Assembly: GCF_001184025.1 (NCBI RefSeq)
Contig: NZ_BBYG01000012.1
Coordinates: forward strand, 434,001-498,000
Direction of reading: 5' to 3'
Length of the DNA stretch: 64,000 nt
DNA from: Streptomyces maremycinicus
Lineage (GTDB): Bacteria; Actinomycetota; Actinomycetes; Streptomycetales; Streptomycetaceae
Positions 8,207-16,209 of this stretch are shown piece by piece; the first letter of the stretch is position 1, and each line of letters opens with the position of its first letter. The position numbers and the translations under genes were made by a program. The notes under the pieces are model-generated. The model saw nothing but the letters and a program-made list of their open reading frames with translations. It did not search any database and had not been told where the DNA came from.

Positions 8207-8569
8207 ATGATTTACCACGTCGTACCGCTCGACGAGTGGAACTCCGCCCCCGAGCGGCCCTACGCGCCCGCCTCGCTCGCACAGGACGGATTCGTGCACT
8301 GCTCGCCGGACGAGGCGACCACGCTCGCCGTCGTCAACGCGTTCTACCGGACCGGCGCCCGGCCGCTGCTGGCGCTGGTCCTCGACGAGGAGCGGCTCAC
8401 CGCGACCTGCGCGTGGGAGGCGGCCGCGCCCGCCCCGCCGCCCGGGGTCGCTCGGGACACCCTGTTCCCGCACGTGTTCGGGCCGATCGACCGGGACGCC
8501 GTGACCCGTGTCCTGGAGGTCGAGTGGGACGGACACGGCACGGCGACAGGCCTGACCGACTTCCACTGA
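8207..8569 (+). CDS. DUF952 family protein
   Basis: 120 residues. DUF952 proteins share a short alpha/beta fold. The N-terminal IYHVVPLDEWNSA, the DGFVHCSPDEA segment (His and Cys conserved in the family) and the terminal LFPHVFGPIDRDAV are all present. Biochemical function is not established. The last residues (GLTDFH) are encoded by the first unit of a 14-bp tandem array that continues downstream, so the C-terminus is partly a product of repeat sequence. Confidence 0.8.
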   Translation: MIYHVVPLDEWNSAPERPYAPASLAQDGFVHCSPDEATTLAVVNAFYRTGARPLLALVLDEERLTATCAWEAAAPAPPPGVARDTLFPHVFGPIDRDAVTRVLEVEWDGHGTATGLTDFH

Positions 8570-8636
8570 CGGACTTCCACCGACGGACTTCCACCGACGG
8601 ACATCCGCTGACGGACGTCCACCGACGGACGTCTCC
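8553..8636. repeat. 14-bp minisatellite, six copies, running over a gene end
   Basis: Six adjacent units of the form CGACGGACTTCCAC begin at 8553, 8567, 8581, 8595, 8609 and 8623, with up to four differences between copies. The first copy encodes the last codons and stop of the DUF952 gene. The period is not a multiple of three. Confidence 0.92.
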
Positions 8637-8717
8637 GGTGGTGCGGGGAACCTCGCGGGGTGTCCCGCACCACCGTCCGGCCGGTTCAGCGGCGCGGCTT
8701 CGGGGAGTTCGGCCCGC

Positions 8718-9173
8718 TCAGAGGTCGAACTCGTGCGGCGGCAGGTCGAGGGTGAAGCACGCCTCCCGCACGACACCCTGCTCGGTCTTGTCGAAGTCGC
8801 CGTCGGCGCCGCCGATGACGATGCCGATCTGGATGACGGCGCGCGCCTCGGCCGGCTTCTTCTTCGCCTTGGCGATCTCCTGGAGCACGCTGACCTTGCC
8901 GAAGTCGAAGTCGGTGGTGAGCTTGTTGAGGTTGTCGTCGAAGCGCCGCTGGAGATCCGTGGCGTCGAAGTTCTGGAGCACCTCGTTGGTGGCGATCAGC
9001 TGCGCCACCCGGCGCCGCTCGGCCGGGTCGATGGTGCCGTCCGCCGCCGCGACCAGGGCACACATCGCCATGCTCGCGTCGCGGAAGGCACCGCTCTTGA
9101 GGTCGTTCTTCTTCGACACGAGCTGGGTCTGCATCGTCGACGCGGACTCCTTGATGCGGTCCCACAGGGCCAT
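8718..9173 (-). CDS. TerB-family tellurite-resistance-like protein
   Basis: 151 residues, the normal length of a stand-alone TerB. The acidic loop AAADGTIDPAERRR and the second loop GGADGDFDKTEQ are the two metal-binding-type motifs of the family. TerB proteins are cytoplasmic, bind divalent cations and belong to stress-response (Ter) systems. No other ter genes are nearby, so the precise job is open. Start ATG 9173 has GGAG 6 nt upstream. The gene is alone, convergent with the repeat array. Confidence 0.88.
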   Translation of the reverse strand: MALWDRIKESASTMQTQLVSKKNDLKSGAFRDASMAMCALVAAADGTIDPAERRRVAQLIATNEVLQNFDATDLQRRFDDNLNKLTTDFDFGKVSVLQEIAKAKKKPAEARAVIQIGIVIGGADGDFDKTEQGVVREACFTLDLPPHEFDL

Positions 9174-9268
9174 GAGAACTCCAGAAGGTCGGGGCGGAGT
9201 AAGTGACTGCACAAGATCTACAGCAACGTAGAAACTAACAGCCGCCCCGATAAGTTCCCCGCGTCTCC

Positions 9269-10147
9269 TCAGTCCCCCGTGCCCCGGGGCCGGTCGCCCC
9301 GCAGCGTGATGCGGTGCATGACGCGGTGCCGGTCGCCGTAGTCGCGGTTGGCGTAGTGGGCCGTGCTGCGGTTGTCCCACAGGGCCACGTCCCCCGGCCG
9401 CCACCGGTGGCGCACCAGATGCTCGGGCTTGGTGAGATGCGCGTACAGGATGTCGAGCAGGCCCCGGCTCTCGTCATCGGAGACACCGACGATGTGCGAG
9501 GTGAACCCGGGGTTCACGAACAGTCCCCGCCGGCCGCTCTCGGGGTGCACCCGCACCACCGGATGCTCGACCGGCTTCAGTTCGGTGACCACCTCGCCCT
9601 CCCAGCGGTTTCCGCGGCCCTGCCGGCGCTGGGCCAGGTAGTAGCCGAACGCGCGGTTGCCGTCGTGCACCGCGGTGAGGGAGTCGGCCAGCGTCCGCAG
9701 CCCCGGCGACAGCGACTCGTAGGCGAGCTGGCTGTCGGCCCAGCTGGTGTCCCCGCCGTTCGGCGGCAGGACGACGGCCCGCAGCACGGAGATCGCCGGG
9801 GGGCGCGGGACGAAGGTCACGTCCGTGTGCCACACGTCGGAGAAGCCGCCGTCCTGGCTGTCCAGGGCGTACACCTCCGGCGGCACGCCGACCCCGGAGT
9901 CGTGCACCGGATGCCCGGCGGTGACCTCGCCGAGCCGTCGGCCGAACTCGATCTGCGTGGCGTCGTCCAGCCCGTCCTGGCCGCGTACGAACAGCACCTT
10001 GTACTCCACCAGCGCGGTCCGCAGCGCGGCGACCTCCGCGTCGGTCGCGCGGGCGAGGTCGAGGCCGTGGAGTTCGGCGCCGAAGCCGGGGCCGAGGGGG
10101 GTGAGGGGCAGCCGGGACGGCGCGCCCACCTGGGTTTCGAGGGTCAC
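9269..10147 (-). CDS. TauD/TfdA-family alpha-ketoglutarate dioxygenase
   Basis: 292 residues. Fe(II)/2-oxoglutarate dioxygenase with the HxD motif in VWHTDVTF, the distal His in HRVMHRITLRGDRP and the Arg that binds 2-oxoglutarate nearby. The family oxidises taurine or related sulfonates or sulfate esters to release sulfite. It is last in an operon of sulfonate-type ABC transporter genes, which supports a role in sulfur scavenging. The GTG at 10147 is preceded by GGAAGGAAG. Exact substrate (taurine, alkanesulfonate or alkyl sulfate) cannot be read from sequence. Confidence 0.9.
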   Translation of the reverse strand: MTLETQVGAPSRLPLTPLGPGFGAELHGLDLARATDAEVAALRTALVEYKVLFVRGQDGLDDATQIEFGRRLGEVTAGHPVHDSGVGVPPEVYALDSQDGGFSDVWHTDVTFVPRPPAISVLRAVVLPPNGGDTSWADSQLAYESLSPGLRTLADSLTAVHDGNRAFGYYLAQRRQGRGNRWEGEVVTELKPVEHPVVRVHPESGRRGLFVNPGFTSHIVGVSDDESRGLLDILYAHLTKPEHLVRHRWRPGDVALWDNRSTAHYANRDYGDRHRVMHRITLRGDRPRGTGD

Positions 10148-10180
10148 CGGAGCTTCCTTCCTTTCGTACCGGTACGGCGG

Positions 10181-10987
10181 TCAGGCCGCGGCGGCGGACT
10201 TGACGGCGTGGGCGACCTGCGCGCGCAGGTCGGCGAACTCGCGGGACTCGCGCAGTTCGTCGGCGTCGACGCCGGCTCGCGGCAGGGTGATCGGCAGATC
10301 GAGGGCGACGGTCCCCGGGCTCTTGGTCAGGACGACGATGCGGGAGCCGAGGAACACCGCCTCGTCCGCCGAGTGGGTCACGAAGACCGTGGTCCGGCCG
10401 GTCAGGGCGGTCACCTGCCGGACGTCGTCCTGGAGACGTTCGCGGGTCAGCGCGTCCAGCGCGGCGAACGGCTCGTCGAGCAGGAAGAGCGGGTTCTCCG
10501 CGGCCAGGGCACGCGCGATCGCCACCCGCTGCTGCTGGCCCCCGGAGATCTCCCAGACGCGGCGCCGCTCGGTGCCCTCCAGGCCGACCCGCGCCAGCAA
10601 CTCGGCGCGGCGCTGCGGCCATTGGGTGCGGGCGACCCGCGCGTACCGCAGCGCGAGGTCGACGTTGCCGCCGACCGTGCGCCAGGGGAACAGCCGGGGC
10701 GTCTGGAAGACCACCCCGGCCGTCTGCCCGGGACGGGCCGCGCTGCCGGAGATCCGCACCGCGCCCTCGGTGGGCTGCTCGAAACCGGCGATCAGCCGGA
10801 GCAGCGTGCTCTTGCCGCAGCCGGAGGCGCCGACGAGGACGAGGAACTCGCCCGCCGGCACGGTGAGATCGACGGGCCCCACGGCGGTGACCGGGCCGTA
10901 CCGATGGGTGACGTTGTCCAGCCGGACGGACCCGGTGCGGGCGTCGTCCGCCGCCACTCCCTTGAGGGCGGCCTCACTTGAGGACAT
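10181..10987 (-). CDS. Sulfonate/taurine ABC transporter ATPase (TauB/SsuB type)
   Basis: 268 residues. Walker A GASGCGKST, Q-loop VVFQTPRLFPW, signature ISGGQQQRVAIARAL, Walker B LFLLDEPFAALD and switch His in VFVTHSADEA are intact. The closest pattern is the nitrate/sulfonate/taurine importer class. It overlaps the upstream binding-protein gene by 14 bases, so translation is coupled. It energises uptake through the permease at 12189-13049. Confidence 0.93.
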   Translation of the reverse strand: MSSSEAALKGVAADDARTGSVRLDNVTHRYGPVTAVGPVDLTVPAGEFLVLVGASGCGKSTLLRLIAGFEQPTEGAVRISGSAARPGQTAGVVFQTPRLFPWRTVGGNVDLALRYARVARTQWPQRRAELLARVGLEGTERRRVWEISGGQQQRVAIARALAAENPLFLLDEPFAALDALTRERLQDDVRQVTALTGRTTVFVTHSADEAVFLGSRIVVLTKSPGTVALDLPITLPRAGVDADELRESREFADLRAQVAHAVKSAAAA

Positions 10988-12026
10988 CGGGCAGCCCCTT
11001 CAGATAGAACGCCTTGCCGACGACGTCCTCGGCGGGTGCGGCCTCGATCTGCTTCTGGCCCGCCAGGAACGCGCCCGTGTCGGTGAGGTAGGTCAGCAGC
11101 TTGCCGGGGCTGCCGTCGGTGCCCAGCCAGTCGGCCGAGGCGACCTCCTCCGGAGTGAGGAACACCCCTTGCGCGAGCTGCGCCTTGGCGTCGGCGGCGC
11201 TGATGCCGAGCTCGGCCGAGACCGCCTCGACCGCTCCGTCGGGGTCGGACTTGATCAGTCTCAGGGCCTCGGCCTCCACCTTGCGCCAGGCGTCGATCGC
11301 CGTCGGGTCCTTCGCGATCAGTTCGTCCGAGACGACCGCCAGGTCCAGGGTCGGCTTGCCGGCGGCGCCTATCTCCTTGCTGCTGGTGAGCTGGGTGCCG
11401 CTCTCGCGCAGTTCGTCGAGGGTGGGCAGCCATACGTAGGCGGCGTCGATGTCCCCGCGCTGCCAGGCGGCGATGATCGGCTGCGGCTGGAGGTCGACGA
11501 GCTTGACGTCGGAGGTCTTCAGCCCGGCCGCCTCCAGTGCCGCCAGCAGGCTGTAGTGCGAGGTCGAGGCGAAGGGGGTGGCGATGGTCTTTCCCTCGAG
11601 ACCGGCGACATCCGTGATTCCGGTGTCCTTGCGGGCGACGAGGGCCTCGTTCTCGCCCGCGACGTCCAGGATCCAGGCGACCTTGTACGGGATCGGCGAA
11701 CTCCCGGAGATCCCCCGGGCGAACGGGCTCGAACCGAGCGCGGCGATGTCCAGCGACTTCCCGAGAAAGGCCTGGTTGACGCTGGCGCCGGAGTCGAACT
11801 TGATCCAGGTGATCTTGTAGTCGGGAAGCGCCTTCTCCAGCAGTTTCCGGTTCTTCACGATCAGGTCGCCGCTGGGAAAGGCGAAGTAACCGATGCGCAG
11901 CCGCTTCGCTCCGCCGGACGACGAGGCAGCGCTGTCCGAGGAGCAGCCGGTGACGGCGGCGGTGACGGCGGCCAGGGCACCGGCGAACAGCAGCCGACGG
12001 GACGGGCCTTGGGCAACACGGGACAT
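10974..12026 (-). CDS. Sulfonate/taurine substrate-binding lipoprotein (TauA/SsuA type)
   Basis: 350 residues. The N-terminus has a twin-Arg-like basic region followed by a hydrophobic stretch and lipobox VTGC, so it is membrane-anchored. The mature sequence is a NMT1/SsuA-type periplasmic-binding fold (RIGYFAFPSGDLIVKNRKLL, SLDIAALGSSPFARG, LEGKTIATPFASTSHYSLL, GDIDAAYVWLP). It captures taurine or a sulfonate for the permease. It lies between the permease and the ATPase genes. A long homopurine block on the opposite strand fills the gap upstream. Confidence 0.92.
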   Translation of the reverse strand: MSRVAQGPSRRLLFAGALAAVTAAVTGCSSDSAASSSGGAKRLRIGYFAFPSGDLIVKNRKLLEKALPDYKITWIKFDSGASVNQAFLGKSLDIAALGSSPFARGISGSSPIPYKVAWILDVAGENEALVARKDTGITDVAGLEGKTIATPFASTSHYSLLAALEAAGLKTSDVKLVDLQPQPIIAAWQRGDIDAAYVWLPTLDELRESGTQLTSSKEIGAAGKPTLDLAVVSDELIAKDPTAIDAWRKVEAEALRLIKSDPDGAVEAVSAELGISAADAKAQLAQGVFLTPEEVASADWLGTDGSPGKLLTYLTDTGAFLAGQKQIEAAPAEDVVGKAFYLKGLPDVLK

Positions 12027-12045
12027 GGCTGGCCGTTCCTTTGCA

Positions 12046-12187
12046 GGGGAGGGGAGGGGAGGGGAGGGGAGGGGAAACGAAGGAAGGGGAGAGGGAGCGG
12101 GGGACGGGAGTCGAGGGGGAAAGAGGGAGCGAGGGGACGGGAGTCGAGGGGAAAGGAGAGAAGAGGAGAGAGGGAGAGAGAGGGGGA
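12046..12187. repeat. Homopurine/G-quadruplex tract inside the sulfonate operon
   Basis: The plus strand is almost entirely purine. It begins with six consecutive GGGGA units (12046-12075), then G/A runs and two copies of a GGGGACGGGAGTCGAGGGG block. The operon is transcribed leftward, so the G-rich strand is the template and the RNA would be C/U-rich. The tract ends directly before the permease stop codon. Confidence 0.85.
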
Positions 12188-12188
12188 C

Positions 12189-13049
12189 TTACGCGCGTCC
12201 GCGCCAGGGCACGACGGCCCGCTCCAGCCGCAGCAGCAGACCGTCGATGAACAGGCCCGATACCCCGATGGCGATGATGCCGACCAGCACCACGGGGGTG
12301 TTGTTGTAGTTGGCGGCGTCCTTGACCATGCCGCCGATCCCCGGCAGCCCGTTGACCAGTTCGGCCGCGACGAGCGAGGAGTAGGCCACGCCCACGGCCA
12401 GTCGGACGCCGGTGAGCGTCTCGGGCAAGGCGGACGGCACGACGACGTCCCTGACGACGTCCCACCGTGACCCGCCCAGTGCCCGAGCCGCCTCGATCAG
12501 ACTCTGCGGCACGGCGGAGACAGCCGTCGTGGTGGACACCGCGACCGGCGGGAAGGCGGCCACGGCCAGCAGCGTGATCTTGGGCTCCTCGTTGATGCCC
12601 AGCCAGATGATCAGCAGCGAGAAGTAGGCCAGCGGGGGCAGCGTCCGCAGGAAGGTGATCCAGGGCTCGAACAGCGAACGCACCCAGCCGACGGTGCCCA
12701 TGACCAGCCCGAACAGCACGCCGAGGGCGATGCCGATACCGGCGCCGAGCGCGATGCGCCGCAGGCTGATGCCGAGATGCTCGATGAGGGTGGTGCCGTT
12801 GTAGCCCCGTACGCCGTCGTGCGTCGTGGACACATCGAGGAACGCGTCCCAGACCTTGGCCGGCGGCGGGACCAGTGTCTCGCTCCAGGTCCCGCTCACC
12901 GCCAGCAGCTGCCAGAGGGCGAGGAACAGCAGGAGCGAGCCGAAGGGCAGCGCGAAGTGGCGCAGACGTGCCCAGGCGGGGGAGGGGGCGGCCGAGTTGG
13001 CCGCCGTGGTGGAGGGGTCGGCCTTCGACCATGGGCGTGTTGCGGACAC
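12189..13049 (-). CDS. Sulfonate/taurine ABC transporter permease (TauC/SsuC type)
   Basis: 286 residues with about six membrane helices and the BPD_transp_1 EAA loop (LIEAARALGGSRWDVVRDVV). Preceded by a 40-residue soluble N-terminus. It is first of the four structural genes and follows the leader peptide. GTG 13049 has GGAGG about 7 nt upstream. It forms the membrane channel with the ATPase at 10181. Confidence 0.92.
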   Translation of the reverse strand: MSATRPWSKADPSTTAANSAAPSPAWARLRHFALPFGSLLLFLALWQLLAVSGTWSETLVPPPAKVWDAFLDVSTTHDGVRGYNGTTLIEHLGISLRRIALGAGIGIALGVLFGLVMGTVGWVRSLFEPWITFLRTLPPLAYFSLLIIWLGINEEPKITLLAVAAFPPVAVSTTTAVSAVPQSLIEAARALGGSRWDVVRDVVVPSALPETLTGVRLAVGVAYSSLVAAELVNGLPGIGGMVKDAANYNNTPVVLVGIIAIGVSGLFIDGLLLRLERAVVPWRGRA

Positions 13050-13086
13050 GGGCGGCCTCCAAAGGGCGCCGGGATACCGGGGAGAG

Positions 13087-13137
13087 ACCCGCCGGGTCCT
13101 ACGACCGCACGGCGGGTGGAGAGAATCAGTGACCCGG
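13087..13137 (-). promoter_or_regulatory. Possible attenuator with two mutually exclusive stems
   Basis: In plus-strand terms ACCCGCCG (13087-13094) pairs with CGGCGGGT (13110-13117). Alternatively CCGGGTC (13092-13098) pairs with GACCCGG (13131-13137), which starts three bases after the leader-peptide stop. The two stems share 13092-13094 and cannot coexist. A ribosome stalled at the terminal Cys codons would cover the distal partner and favour the first stem. Functional direction (on or off) is inference. Confidence 0.55.
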
Positions 13138-13139
13138 GA

Positions 13140-13208
13140 TCAACAACACGCAGCCGGGCGTCGGCACAGGTCGATGACCAGGCGTCGCACCAAGGGCTCG
13201 TGAATCAT
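13140..13208 (-). CDS. Leader peptide ending in Cys-Cys upstream of the sulfonate operon
   Basis: 22 codons. It starts MIHEPLV, passes through the basic core RRLVIDLCRR and ends PAACC before TGA. Short peptides with this R-R-x-x-D-L-C-R core and terminal cysteines are found ahead of sulfur-assimilation genes in actinobacteria. In mycobacteria polycysteine leader ORFs act as cysteine-responsive attenuators. A second in-frame ATG lies three codons upstream at 13217. A good promoter places the transcript start within about 2 nt of ATG 13208, so it is probably leaderless. It is followed by 90 nt with alternative stems and then the permease gene. Confidence 0.85.
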   Translation of the reverse strand: MIHEPLVRRLVIDLCRRPAACC

Positions 13209-13216
13209 GGGGCCCA

Positions 13217-13245
13217 TTTCTACCGGAGCCGGGTCCCGCTACCAA
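13217..13245 (-). promoter_or_regulatory. Promoter of the leader peptide and sulfonate operon
   Basis: On the minus strand TTGGTA (13240-13245) and TAGAAA (13217-13222) are 17 bp apart, close to the housekeeping sigma consensus. The -10 lies 8 nt before ATG 13208, giving a leaderless or nearly leaderless start. Confidence 0.7.
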
Positions 13246-13288
13246 GAGGCGTCTTACTTCCTGGAACGGGACCCGTCCGGCCGGCCGC

Positions 13289-14269
13289 TCAGCTGAGGCA
13301 GATCAGGCCCAGCAGGCAGATGTCCGAAGGCGAGGTACCCGCGGGCGCGGTGCTCGTCGAAGAGGACGAGGAGGACGAAGACGAGGAGGACGAAGACGAC
13401 GAGGACGACGACGAACCGGACGCGTCCGAGGCGGAGTTCGAGCCCGAGCCAGAGCCTGACCCCGGGGCCGAACCCGCGCCCGAGGCCGATGAACCCGTGG
13501 CGGAGCCCGCGGTGGACGCGGACGACGGCTGCTGGTTCGCGCCCGTCCCGCCGGAGAAGCCCGTCGTGCCGTCGGGTGCGGCGGCCGTCCCCTCGTAGGA
13601 CGAGGTTCCGTTCCCCTGCCGGGGCGCCGACGGCACCGTGGCGGGGGAGGAGGCCGGTGAGTCCGGGTGGATGTTCGCCGACGGCCGTGACGGCGCGCCG
13701 GGCGAGGGCGAGGTCCGCGCGTCGGAGCGGGTCACCGTCGGGCGGGTGTGTTCCAGGGTCGGCTCCTCGCCGCCCTCCGTGGTCGGGGTCTCCGGCGCCG
13801 CGGCCGCCTGCGCCTGGTCGCCTGTCTGGCGGTCCAGCGCGGCGAAGCCCAGCCCGCCTCCGACGAGGGCGACGGCCGTCGCGACGACGGCCCGGCGCTG
13901 GTTCTTCTTCCACCGGGCCAGCTGCCGCCGCCGGGCGGCCCGCCCCGACGGCGCGTGGGGAACGGACCCCGCGACAGGCTCGATCGCCGGGGTCTTCCCC
14001 GGGGCGTCCTCAGGGGCGTTCTCCGGCTCGCTCTCCGGGCCGGTCGGAGCGGCGGCCCATGTCGCCGGATCGGCATATGACGACGTCGCGGGCGCCCGCG
14101 TCGGCCCTGAGGCGGGCACCGGTGCCGGTATGCGCAGCGACATCGCGGCCCGGGCCGGGGCGATGCCGCGGTCGACCGTGACCGGGGCGATGTCCGGGGC
14201 GTAGGCGCCGCATCCAGGGCACACCAGGGCGCCGTTGAGATGCCGGCGACACGTGGAGCAGTAGTCCAT
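13289..14269 (-). CDS. Zinc-ribbon membrane protein with a polyserine tail (SCO2400-like)
   Basis: 326 residues. The N-terminus holds a zinc ribbon (CSTCRRHLNGALVCPGCGAY), followed by about 100 Pro/Ala-rich residues, a basic stretch RRRQLARWKKNQRR, one membrane helix (AVVATAVALVGGGLGFAAL) and a long Ser/Gly/Thr/Pro-rich segment outside. A run of about 20 serines precedes the terminal TSPSDICLLGLICLS. The design suggests a cytoplasmic zinc sensor or adaptor with an extracytoplasmic stalk. Function is unknown. I recall similar proteins annotated as the SCO2400 family. Start ATG 14269 has GGAAG upstream. Confidence 0.7.
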   Translation of the reverse strand: MDYCSTCRRHLNGALVCPGCGAYAPDIAPVTVDRGIAPARAAMSLRIPAPVPASGPTRAPATSSYADPATWAAAPTGPESEPENAPEDAPGKTPAIEPVAGSVPHAPSGRAARRRQLARWKKNQRRAVVATAVALVGGGLGFAALDRQTGDQAQAAAAPETPTTEGGEEPTLEHTRPTVTRSDARTSPSPGAPSRPSANIHPDSPASSPATVPSAPRQGNGTSSYEGTAAAPDGTTGFSGGTGANQQPSSASTAGSATGSSASGAGSAPGSGSGSGSNSASDASGSSSSSSSSSSSSSSSSSSSTSTAPAGTSPSDICLLGLICLS

Positions 14270-14462
14270 CTGCGGTCTTCCTACGCGGGGGTCCGATGGC
14301 CGGAAACGCTAACGACAGGTTCCAAGGACTGTGTGCAGTCTGTGTGACGCTCCTGCGCGGATCCCTTGAGGAGATCGAGCGCACCCGGACGCACACGGAC
14401 ACACGCGGACACACCCTCACTCTGCCGTCCATGGATGTGAACAGGGGACAGGTACGCGTCTC

Positions 14463-14509
14463 TTGACGCGCTCACGCCACTCCCCTAACTTCCGACGGAA
14501 AGCGCTTTC
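14463..14509 (+). promoter_or_regulatory. Promoter with overlapping palindromic operator of the pectate lyase gene
   Basis: TTGACG (14463-14468) and TAACTT (14486-14491) are 17 bp apart. The perfect 12-bp palindrome GAAAGCGCTTTC (14498-14509) sits at the expected transcript start. Its form, with CG at the centre, is typical of LacI/GalR-family operators, so repression released by a pectin-derived sugar is likely. The LacI-family regulator is not in this window. The rest of the gap 14270-14552 shows no gene. Confidence 0.65.
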
Positions 14510-14552
14510 TGGTTCGGCCGACCCGCACTCGTTCCGTTCCTGGAGATGAATC

Positions 14553-16136
14553 ATGCAGCTGAGATCCGTCACGGCCTGCGTCAGCCTGGTGGCAGGGGCG
14601 CTCGTCGCGCTGTCCGGCACCACGGCCCAGGCGGCCACCACCACCCGCTACGAGGCCGAGACCTCCCCGGCGGTCTGCGCCGGCACCATCGACTCCGACT
14701 GGACCGGCTACTCCGGCAGCGGATTCTGCAACGGCACCAACGGGACCGGCGGCTACGCCCAGTTCACCGTGAACGCGGCCACGGCCGGCACGGCGACGCT
14801 GAACGTCCGCTTCGCCAACGGCACCACCACGGCCCGCCAGGCCTCGCTGGTCGTCAACGGCACGACCGTGCAGACGCCGTCCTTCGAGGGCACCGGCGCC
14901 TGGTCGACCTGGGTCACCAGGACGCTCACCGTGTCGCTGAACGCCGGGAGCAACACCGTCCGGCTCGCCCCGACCGCCGCAACCGGCCTGCCCAACGTCG
15001 ACTATCTGGAGGCGACCACCGCCGACAGCACCACACCCCCGGCGGGCGGCGCGATCTACGTCTCACCGAGCGGCACGGACGGCGCGGCCGGCACCCAGTC
15101 GGCGCCGACCACCCTCACCTCGGCGATCAGCCGCGTCACCGCAGGCGGCACGATCTACCTGCGCGGCGGGACGTACGCCCAGTCCTCGACGGTCACCGTC
15201 CCGGCCACCAGCAGCGGCACGGCGGGCGCGCTCACCACCCTGTCCGCCTATCCGGGTGAGACACCGGTCCTCAATTTCTCCGCGCAGACCGAGAGTTCGT
15301 CGAACCGTGGGCTCCAGCTATTCGGTTCGTACTGGCATGTCTACGGCCTCGTCGTGGAACACGCCGGTGACAACGGGATCTACGTCGGTGGCAGCGACAA
15401 CGTCATCGAGCGCACCGTCACCCGCTACAACCACGACACCGGGCTCCAGCTCGGCCGGATCGCCTCCAGCACACCGGCCGCGCAGTGGCCCGCCCGCAAT
15501 CTGGTCCTGTCCGCCGAGTCGCACGACAACGCCGACTCCGACGGCGAGGACGCCGACGGGTTCGCCGCGAAGCTCACCACCGGCACCGGGAACGTCTTCC
15601 GGTACGCCGTCGCGCACCACAACATCGACGACGGCTGGGACCTCTACACCAAGACGGACACCGGAGCCATCGGTCCGGTGACCATCGAGGACTCCCTCTC
15701 GTACGGCAACGGCACCCTGTCCGACGGCACCGTGAACAGCAACGGCGACCGCAACGGCTACAAGCTGGGCGGAGACGACATCGCCGTCGACCACGTCGTG
15801 CGGCGCAGCATCGCCTACCGCAACGGCCACCACGGGTTCACCTACAACAGCAACCCGGGCTCCATGACCGTGTCGAACAACCTGAGCATCGACAACGCCG
15901 AGCGCAACTACTCGTGGGACGCGGGGACCTCGGTGTTCCGGACCGACACGTCCTGCCGGTACAACGTCAGCGGCTCCAACGACAAGACCGTCGGTGACGC
16001 CGACGGCACCAACCAGTTCTGGACCGGCGCCAACGGCTCCCGGTGCGCCTCCTCCTACGGTGGCGCGCTCGCCTGGTCCTTCGCCTCGAACGGCCAGCTG
16101 GTGGTGACGCTGGGCGGCAGCAGGGTGACGCTCTAG
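14553..16136 (+). CDS. Secreted pectate lyase, PL9 family, with N-terminal CBM35-type module
   Basis: 527 residues. A signal peptide ends near AQA/ATTT. A carbohydrate-binding module of about 125 residues follows (TTTRYEAETSPAV to LPNVDYLEA), then a Ser/Thr/Pro linker and a parallel beta-helix lyase domain beginning IYVSPSGTDGAAGTQSAPTT. The PL9 signatures ADGFAAKL, DDGWDLYTK and RNGYKLGGDDIAVDH are present. The Lys in NGYKLGG is the catalytic-base position known for the family. Other visible features (HDNADSDGEDADG) supply calcium ligands. It cleaves polygalacturonate by beta-elimination outside the cell. Monocistronic, with a strong terminator after it. Confidence 0.92.
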   Translation: MQLRSVTACVSLVAGALVALSGTTAQAATTTRYEAETSPAVCAGTIDSDWTGYSGSGFCNGTNGTGGYAQFTVNAATAGTATLNVRFANGTTTARQASLVVNGTTVQTPSFEGTGAWSTWVTRTLTVSLNAGSNTVRLAPTAATGLPNVDYLEATTADSTTPPAGGAIYVSPSGTDGAAGTQSAPTTLTSAISRVTAGGTIYLRGGTYAQSSTVTVPATSSGTAGALTTLSAYPGETPVLNFSAQTESSSNRGLQLFGSYWHVYGLVVEHAGDNGIYVGGSDNVIERTVTRYNHDTGLQLGRIASSTPAAQWPARNLVLSAESHDNADSDGEDADGFAAKLTTGTGNVFRYAVAHHNIDDGWDLYTKTDTGAIGPVTIEDSLSYGNGTLSDGTVNSNGDRNGYKLGGDDIAVDHVVRRSIAYRNGHHGFTYNSNPGSMTVSNNLSIDNAERNYSWDAGTSVFRTDTSCRYNVSGSNDKTVGDADGTNQFWTGANGSRCASSYGGALAWSFASNGQLVVTLGGSRVTL

Positions 16137-16144
16137 CCGAGGGG

Positions 16145-16184
16145 CCGGTACGGGTGCGGGGGCCTCCCCTCGCACCCGTACCGG
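16145..16184. terminator. Hairpin terminator after the pectate lyase gene
   Basis: CCGGTACGGGTGCG (16145-16158) pairs perfectly with CGCACCCGTACCGG (16171-16184), and several further G-C pairs continue into the loop. It lies between convergent genes and could serve both. Confidence 0.8.
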
Positions 16185-16209
16185 CGTCGGCCGGCCGTCG
16201 ATGCGTCGG

